Below the pieces are notes generated by a model. That model ran no database searches. It was not told where the DNA came from and saw only the letters and a program-made list of their open reading frames with translations. The translations under genes and the position numbers were made by a program. This document shows, piece by piece, positions 13,712 through 17,534 of a DNA stretch of 17,534 nucleotides. The DNA comes from Halobacteriales archaeon QS_9_67_15. GTDB lineage: Archaea > Halobacteriota > Halobacteria > Halobacteriales > Haloarculaceae. The DNA lies in the NCBI GenBank assembly GCA_003023165.1, contig PXSD01000168.1:1-17534 (forward strand), in the 5' to 3' direction. Every line of letters begins with the position of its first letter. Within the stretch, counting starts at the first letter, position 1.

Positions 13712-14668
13712 TTACCCGGCCACTTCGTCGAGGTCGAGTTCCGGCGTCGTCCAGATGACGAACCGGCCGTCGCGGTCGACGACGCCGTTGACGTGGTCCT
13801 GCTCGACCGGGGAGGGGTTGACTTCGTCCTCCGTGACCGGCGTGACCTGGTTCACGTCGTCGACGACCCAGCCGACCGCGCCCTGCTCGTCGAACTCGTC
13901 GGGGTCGAAGACGACGATGAGGTCCTTCGAGCCCTCCTCGGGGATGTCGAGGAGGATTTTGGGGTCGAGGATGGTCGTGATCTGCCCGCGCAGGTCGACG
14001 ACCCCCTCGACGCAGTCCGGCGTGTTGGGCACCCGTGTCACCGTCTCGCGTTTGACGATCTCCTCGACGTACTCGATGTCGAGACAGTACTGCTCGCCGC
14101 CGAGCGTGAACTCCAGGACGCGCGTCTCCTCGGCCATTTCGCTCTCCGATTCGGCCGCACGGTTCGCCGCGCCGGTCACCGCCGAGCCAGCGTCGTCCGC
14201 CTCCCCGCTCGCCGCCTCGTCGCCGGTCGCGTCGGACTCGTCCGCCGAAGTCAGGCCCGCCTGTCGCGCCATCTCCTCGACGTCGACGTTCACGTCCCCC
14301 ACGTCCGTGCCCGGGACGTGGATCGTCCCGTCGTCCGAACCGTCCGATCCCGCGGCCGGAGCGTCGACCGACTCCTCGTCAGTGTCGTCCGCCGCCTCCG
14401 TCGTGTCGTCCGTCCGGACACCGTCGCCGTCCGGGGTGTCGCCGGTGGTCTCTGAACCGCCAGTCGTCTCCGCGTCGTCGGACGTGTCTGAATCCGCCTC
14501 CGCAGACCGTTCGAGAGCGTCCGTCTCGTCGGCTGTCTCGGTGCCTTCGGCGTCGGCTGTCGAGTCGCTCGACTGGTCGTCGCTCGATTCCTCGTCCTGT
14601 GGCCGGGACCCCTCGCGCATCTCTCGGATGCGCCGGGCGCGGTCCATGCGTTCGTCGTCCTCGGTCAT
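13712..14668 (-). CDS. cheW: CheW-domain protein with long disordered acidic N-terminal arm
   Basis: A chemotaxis coupling-type protein of 318 residues. Residues 183-312 are a CheW domain (VLEFTLGGEQYCLDIEYVEE, VTRVPNTPDCVEGVVDLRGQ, AVGWVVDDVNQVTPV), which normally links receptors to the CheA kinase. Before it come about 180 residues. A basic helix (ERMDRARRIREMREGSRP, 6-23) is followed by a low-complexity Asp/Glu/Ser/Thr arm (25-178), with a short ordered-looking island IHVPGTDVGDVNVDVEEMAR at 116-135. Typical CheW proteins are about 150-180 residues. The ATG at 14668 overlaps the parA stop, with GAGGTGA just upstream, so it is coupled to ParA. Bacterial ParP, partner of the ParA-like ParC, is likewise a CheW-like domain behind a flexible arm. 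An ordinary CheW with an extension remains possible. Confidence 0.9.
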   Translation of the reverse strand: MTEDDERMDRARRIREMREGSRPQDEESSDDQSSDSTADAEGTETADETDALERSAEADSDTSDDAETTGGSETTGDTPDGDGVRTDDTTEAADDTDEESVDAPAAGSDGSDDGTIHVPGTDVGDVNVDVEEMARQAGLTSADESDATGDEAASGEADDAGSAVTGAANRAAESESEMAEETRVLEFTLGGEQYCLDIEYVEEIVKRETVTRVPNTPDCVEGVVDLRGQITTILDPKILLDIPEEGSKDLIVVFDPDEFDEQGAVGWVVDDVNQVTPVTEDEVNPSPVEQDHVNGVVDRDGRFVIWTTPELDLDEVAG

Positions 14669-15462
14669 GCTGTCACCTCTGCGTAGCCGAACTGTCGGTC
14701 GAGGTCCGCCCCAATCGACAGGAACACGTCGGCCATGTCGACCGACGGGTCGTACTCGAACAGCGACTGCCCCGCGGAGAACGCCCGCTGGAGCGCGACT
14801 CGCTTGCGGACCCTCCAGACGGGGTCGTCCGCGAACACCGTCTCGAACCACTCCAACATCGTCTCGTCCTCGCCGGTCGTCTCCACGCGGTTCGCGACCA
14901 CGCCCAGCGTGTCGACGGCGATGCCGGTCTGGGACTCCAGCGCCGTCATCTGGTCGATCAGGAGTTCGATAGCCCGCTCGGAGGACGCCTCGGTCAGCGC
15001 CGGCACGAGGATGTTCCGGGTCGCGAAGATGCCCGTGTCCGTGAGTTTGCCGTAGAACGGCGGCGAGTCGACGACGACGTAGTCGTACTCGTCGCTCACC
15101 GCCGCGAGCGCCGTCGCGCGAGCGACCAGGTCCGCGATGGTCAGCTCGCGTTCGGCCTGGAGCATGTCGATGTTGCTCGGGACCACGTCCATCTCGGGGT
15201 GTTCGACGACGAGGTCGCCGATCCGGTCGCGCTGGTCGCCGTCCGTCAGCACGTCGAACAGCGTCGGCGGCGCGGCGTCGTATTCGTCGAGGAGGCCCAG
15301 CCCCTCCGTCGCGTTACCCTGGGGGTCGAGGTCGACGAACAACACGTCCCGACTGCGCTCGCCGAGCGCGCCCGCGACGTTGATCGCCACTGTCGTCTTG
15401 CCGGTCCCGCCCTTCGCGTTGGTCACGCAGATGCGCGCCGGTCCGGGTCTACTACTCGCCAC
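14665..15462 (-). CDS. ParA/MinD-superfamily ATPase
   Basis: A Walker-type positioning ATPase of 265 residues. The deviant Walker A is AKGGTGKTT (16-24) with the signature lysine, switch I-type FVDLDPQGNAT is at 42-52, and Walker B is VVVDSPP (129-135). All are intact. It lacks the N-terminal DNA-binding HTH found in plasmid ParA, and no parB gene or parS-like repeats are visible. This argues against chromosome or plasmid partition and for cargo positioning, as in ParC- or MinD4-type systems. It starts with GTG at 15462 behind a strong TATA box and overlaps cheW by 4 bp, so the cargo is plausibly a chemoreceptor array or archaellum-linked complex (inference). It is divergent from an ArlD/E-domain gene. 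Confidence 0.93.
   Translation of the reverse strand: MASSRPGPARICVTNAKGGTGKTTVAINVAGALGERSRDVLFVDLDPQGNATEGLGLLDEYDAAPPTLFDVLTDGDQRDRIGDLVVEHPEMDVVPSNIDMLQAERELTIADLVARATALAAVSDEYDYVVVDSPPFYGKLTDTGIFATRNILVPALTEASSERAIELLIDQMTALESQTGIAVDTLGVVANRVETTGEDETMLEWFETVFADDPVWRVRKRVALQRAFSAGQSLFEYDPSVDMADVFLSIGADLDRQFGYAEVTA
14673..14679 (-). promoter_or_regulatory. Strong Shine-Dalgarno (GAGGTGA) for cheW inside parA
   Basis: On the minus strand GAGGTGA lies in the last codons of parA, 4 bases before the cheW ATG. It fixes the cheW start at 14668 and excludes the upstream extension of that frame. Confidence 0.65.
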
Positions 15463-15488
15463 TGTATCCCGGTGTCTGCCCTACCAGC

Positions 15489-15499
15489 TTATAAAAATA
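15489..15499 (-). promoter_or_regulatory. TATA box of the parA-cheW operon
   Basis: TATTTTTATAA on the minus strand is the most AT-rich element in the region. It is centred about 32 bp before the GTG start at 15462, giving a leader of only a few bases. Confidence 0.6.
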
Positions 15500-15630
15500 C
15501 GCGCCGGGCTATCAGATCCTGAAATCGACCGACGACGGGTGGGCGGTCCGCCTCGGTTTCGCTCTGACGATGCGAAAACCGTGGGCAAGCGAACGGACGG
15601 TGTCACGGCTCGGACGGGCGAAACCGTATT

Positions 15631-15642
15631 AGACAGTTGTCT
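15631..15642. promoter_or_regulatory. Inverted repeat AGACA-N2-TGTCT, possible operator
   Basis: Perfect 5-bp arms around two bases, about 14 bp upstream of the TATA-like box of the ArlD/E-domain gene and inside the divergent region shared with parA. The spacing would suit an activator or repressor site; the short arms make chance occurrence possible. Confidence 0.35.
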
Positions 15643-15655
15643 GACCGAGTGCAAG

Positions 15656-15662
15656 ATTTATC
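15656..15662 (+). promoter_or_regulatory. TATA-like box of the ArlD/E-domain gene
   Basis: ATTTATC lies about 31 bp before the ATG at 15691, giving an almost leaderless transcript. Confidence 0.5.
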
Positions 15663-15690
15663 ACGGCGCAGGCAAATAGGACGAGTATCA

Positions 15691-16068
15691 ATGACGATCA
15701 ACCCCCGGGACTACGACCTCAACGAGTTGCGCGAGATGGCGCGCAAACGCGACGATGTCGACAGAGACGACCCCCGCTCGGAGAACCTCGAGAAGCCGTA
15801 CCTGCGCGGCGTCCCGGACACCTACGCTGCGGAGTTCGTCGTCTTCGAGTGGCTCGAGTTCCTGCTGATGCACGCCGGCTACCAGGGTGCCGCCGAGGCG
15901 CTGCAGTACTACGAGTCAATCGACTGGATCACCGAGGACGTGGCCGGACAGCTCAACGACTACCTGCTCGGCATCGACGAGAACGGCTCCAGCGAGGGGT
16001 CGGACCTCGACGTTGACGACCACATGCTCAGTTTAGTCTACGTCGCCAAGCTGACCGGGATGCAGTGA
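15691..16068 (+). CDS. Stand-alone archaellum ArlD/ArlE (FlaD/E) domain protein
   Basis: A 125-residue protein made almost only of the archaellum accessory D/E domain. After an acidic-basic lead (1-33) come EKPYLRGVPDTYAAEFVVFE (34-53), WLEFLLMHAGYQGAAEALQY (54-73), YESIDWITEDVAGQLNDYLL (74-93) and the closing helix VDDHMLSLVYVAKLTGM. In Euryarchaeota ArlC/D/E form a cytoplasmic ring under the archaellum motor and connect to the chemotaxis adaptor CheF. This short form would supply the E-type docking domain alone. The ATG at 15691 is supported by a TATA-like box about 31 bp upstream. It is divergent from parA-cheW, which strengthens a link to archaellum or chemoreceptor placement. No other arl genes are in view. 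Confidence 0.85.
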   Translation: MTINPRDYDLNELREMARKRDDVDRDDPRSENLEKPYLRGVPDTYAAEFVVFEWLEFLLMHAGYQGAAEALQYYESIDWITEDVAGQLNDYLLGIDENGSSEGSDLDVDDHMLSLVYVAKLTGMQ

Positions 16069-16142
16069 GCCGCACCGCGAACCCGATCGCCCGACAGCGA
16101 CGGTCGCGGGGGTGACCGTCGTCCGCAGTCGCGCTTCGGCGC

Positions 16143-16501
16143 TTACAGTTTCTCTTCGACGGCGTCACCCAGGTGACTCCTGAGCAGCTGCGGGAGCACG
16201 GACGCGATCCCGGTGTCGGAGCTCCAGATAGCCGTCTTCGTGCGGACGCCCGGCAGGTCTTCGCCCGCGAGGACGCTCAGGAGGACGGTCTCGCCGTCCA
16301 CGGCGAGCAGTCGACCGGCTGTATCGCTCGCCAGTTCGTCCGGGAACGACGCGATCCGCACCGCAGCGTCGTCGAACCCTCCGCGGTCGCTGGGTTGTCG
16401 ATACGCTCGCTGGAAACCCACACTTCGACCTCGTCGGCTCGCTCCTCGAGGACCGCGACGATGTCCGGGTCGACGAGTTCGGGGTCGCTCGCGTAGAACA
16501 C
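16143..16501 (-). pseudogene. TrmB-like regulator C-terminal fragment, frameshifted
   Basis: Sequence resembling the effector domain of TrmB-type sugar or metabolite regulators, broken in two frames. From GTG at 16501: FYASDPELVDPDIVAVLEER and VEVWVSSERIDNPATAEG in one frame. From about 16377: FDDAAVRIASFPDELASDTA, GRLLAVDGETVLLSVL and TKTAIWSSDTGIASVLPQLL in another, ending at 16143. One missing G in the GGG run at 16378-16380 would join them as AEGFDDAAVR. The joined piece is about 120 residues, lacking the N-terminal DNA-binding half of a normal TrmB (260 or more). Sequence upstream of 16501 in this frame does not look like protein and hits a stop at 16607-16609. It is therefore a remnant, or a small effector-only protein with a sequencing error. 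The TrmB call is tentative. Confidence 0.55.
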
Positions 16502-16506
16502 CCCGG

Positions 16507-16571
16507 TCCCGTAATTTCCGGATACGGACCCGATAATTTCCGGGTACGCGCGGGATAATTTCCGACCCGAC
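16507..16571. repeat. Three direct repeats with exact 22-bp spacing upstream of the actin gene
   Basis: TAATTTCCG occurs at 16512-16520, 16534-16542 and 16556-16564, each 22 bp from the next, that is two helical turns. The first two units are longer matches (TAATTTCCGG-R-TACG), and units two and three are preceded by GA. They lie about 40-90 bp upstream of the actin TATA box, the usual place for activator sites. No cas genes and no long unique spacers are present, so this is not CRISPR. Confidence 0.8.
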
Positions 16572-16595
16572 CGACGTTCGCAGAAACGATAATGC

Positions 16596-16616
16596 CCGGG
16601 GTATATTTATCCGGGG
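16596..16616 (+). promoter_or_regulatory. Promoter of the actin homologue inside an inverted repeat
   Basis: TATATTTAT (16602-16610) is a near-ideal archaeal TATA box, centred 30 bp before the ATG at 16636. It is framed by CCCGGGG and CCGGGG arms (imperfect inverted repeat), with the upstream arm in the BRE position. A third GGGG-containing copy (CCCGGGG) lies directly before the ATG. Confidence 0.65.
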
Positions 16617-16635
16617 AGACTCCAAATCCCGGGGC

Positions 16636-17534
16636 ATGAGCGACGACGAGCCGGTTCCAATCGGCGTGAAGCTCGGCAGTACGCGTACGGTTCTGGCATA
16701 CCCCGACGACGACGGCGAGATACAGACGGTCCGGACGCTGACCTGTCTGGCCACCTACGAGGACGCACTGACCGGCGAGGAGCAAGTCCTCTACGGCGAG
16801 GAGGCCGCCCGCGAGTACCCCGACGAGGTCCAGTTCATGCTCCGGTCGGGCCTGCCCGAGGACGAGGACCGCGCCGAACTCACCGAGAAGTTCTTCGAGG
16901 CGTTCATCGACGCCAACGACATCCCTGAGAACAGCGGCGTCGTCTACGCCATCCCGACCATCGACAACCCCGAGGGCCTCGAAAACCTCGAGGACGTGAT
17001 CGAGAGCTCCTCGATCGGCGGGGCGCTGGTCGAGAGCTACCCGGAATCGCTCTGCGGGTCGATCCCCGCGCGCGGCGACGACCTCGAAGCCATCGAGGAG
17101 ATATTCGTCGCCGTCAACATGGGGTCGACGAACCTCGAAGCGTCGGGCTACCGACGGGGCGAACAGCTCGCACCGTTCACGACCGGTGCGGTCACCGGCA
17201 ACGAAGTCGACCGCGTCCTCGCCAACTACATCGAGGAGGAAACCCAGGGCCGGGTCAATATCGACACCCAGACCGCCCGGGAGTACAAGGAGGAACACGC
17301 GGACTTCGACGAGTTCGAGCCGTTCACCGACATTATCCAGCAGCCCGGCGGCGGCTCTCACGAGTTCACAATCGAGCGGAGCGTCATGGACGCCTGCAAC
17401 GAGTACCTCGACGACGCCGTCGAGGAGTTCTGTAACACCTTCCTCCCGGAGCTCGCCAACGACCACATGAAAGTCTACCAGCTCGCGCTCGACAACCGGA
17501 TCGTCATCACCGGCGGGATGGCCTGCATCCCCGG
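16636..17534 (+). CDS. Salactin/volactin-type actin-superfamily protein (3' end outside window)
   Basis: A haloarchaeal actin homologue; 299 residues are visible and the C-terminus is missing (usual length about 340). The N-terminus has the phosphate-1 motif PIGVKLGSTRTVLAYPDDDG (8-27). VVYAIPTIDNP (102-112) follows the first subdomain. The phosphate-2 segment IFVAVNMGSTNLEASGY (155-171) comes next, and the adenosine loop VITGGMACIPG is at the window end. The set of motifs fits the MreB/FtsA/actin ATPase fold. Salactin in Halobacterium forms dynamically unstable filaments growing from the poles, and volactin in Haloferax affects cell shape. A similar cytoskeletal role is inferred here. The ATG at 16636 is almost leaderless behind a strong TATA box, and an operator-like 22-bp repeat array sits upstream. 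It could instead be a less-studied MreB-like paralogue. Confidence 0.85.
   Translation, partial: MSDDEPVPIGVKLGSTRTVLAYPDDDGEIQTVRTLTCLATYEDALTGEEQVLYGEEAAREYPDEVQFMLRSGLPEDEDRAELTEKFFEAFIDANDIPENSGVVYAIPTIDNPEGLENLEDVIESSSIGGALVESYPESLCGSIPARGDDLEAIEEIFVAVNMGSTNLEASGYRRGEQLAPFTTGAVTGNEVDRVLANYIEEETQGRVNIDTQTAREYKEEHADFDEFEPFTDIIQQPGGGSHEFTIERSVMDACNEYLDDAVEEFCNTFLPELANDHMKVYQLALDNRIVITGGMACIP

Noticed and set aside
13596..14972. Ser-rich plus frame antisense to cheW
   Set aside because: It mirrors the Asp/Ser/Thr-rich disordered arm of the CheW protein; no domain is visible.
14665..15462. ParA as a plasmid or chromosome partition gene marking an origin
   Set aside because: No ParB partner, no centromere-like repeats and no Orc1/Cdc6 gene nearby; the coupled gene is CheW.
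16507..16571. The 22-bp-spaced repeats as a CRISPR array
   Set aside because: Repeats are only about 9-16 bp with spacers of about 10 bp, only three copies, and no cas genes.

Overview
The window comes from a haloarchaeon (class Halobacteria, probably close to Haloarculaceae; the family-level guess is weak). Three things point there: high GC with GC-ending codons, very acidic proteins, and gene types typical of the group. These types include a bacterioopsin-activator-type HTH regulator, a PilB/PilC pair, tandem universal stress domains, archaeal phosphomevalonate decarboxylase, a stand-alone ArlD/ArlE domain and a salactin-type actin. Many genes have TATA-like boxes 25-32 bp before the start codon, as expected for leaderless or nearly leaderless haloarchaeal transcripts.

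Layout. 1-1526 (minus): an aspartate/glutamate racemase cut by the window edge, preceded by a Bat-like regulator, with a perfect 16-bp palindrome between them. 1802-3438: a damaged stretch holding a frameshifted peroxiredoxin, a small unknown ORF, and a lipoprotein with no usable start codon. 3508-8450 (minus): a small unknown protein downstream of a pilB-pilC secretion/pilus pair. 8582-10212 (minus): an Lrp/AsnC regulator overlapping a class I aminotransferase. 10415-11392 (plus): phosphomevalonate decarboxylase. 11430-12344 (minus): a tandem universal stress protein. 12443-13705 (plus): an NDH-2-like flavoprotein.

13712-15462 (minus): a ParA-type ATPase overlapping a CheW protein that has a disordered N-terminal extension of about 180 residues. 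15691-16068 (plus): a stand-alone archaellum ArlD/E-domain protein, divergent from parA. 16143-16501 (minus): a broken TrmB-like regulator fragment. 16512-16564: three direct repeats spaced exactly 22 bp apart. 16636-17534 (plus): a salactin/volactin-type actin homologue that runs off the window.

The most interesting part is 13.7-17.5 kb. A ParA ATPase is translationally coupled to a CheW carrying a long unstructured arm, which resembles in outline the bacterial ParC/ParP system that places chemoreceptor arrays at the pole. It sits beside an archaellum-switch-type domain and an actin homologue with a periodic operator-like array. Together with pilB/pilC, the right and middle parts of the window look like a neighbourhood for cell-surface machinery and its placement. 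This functional reading is inference from domain content and gene order.
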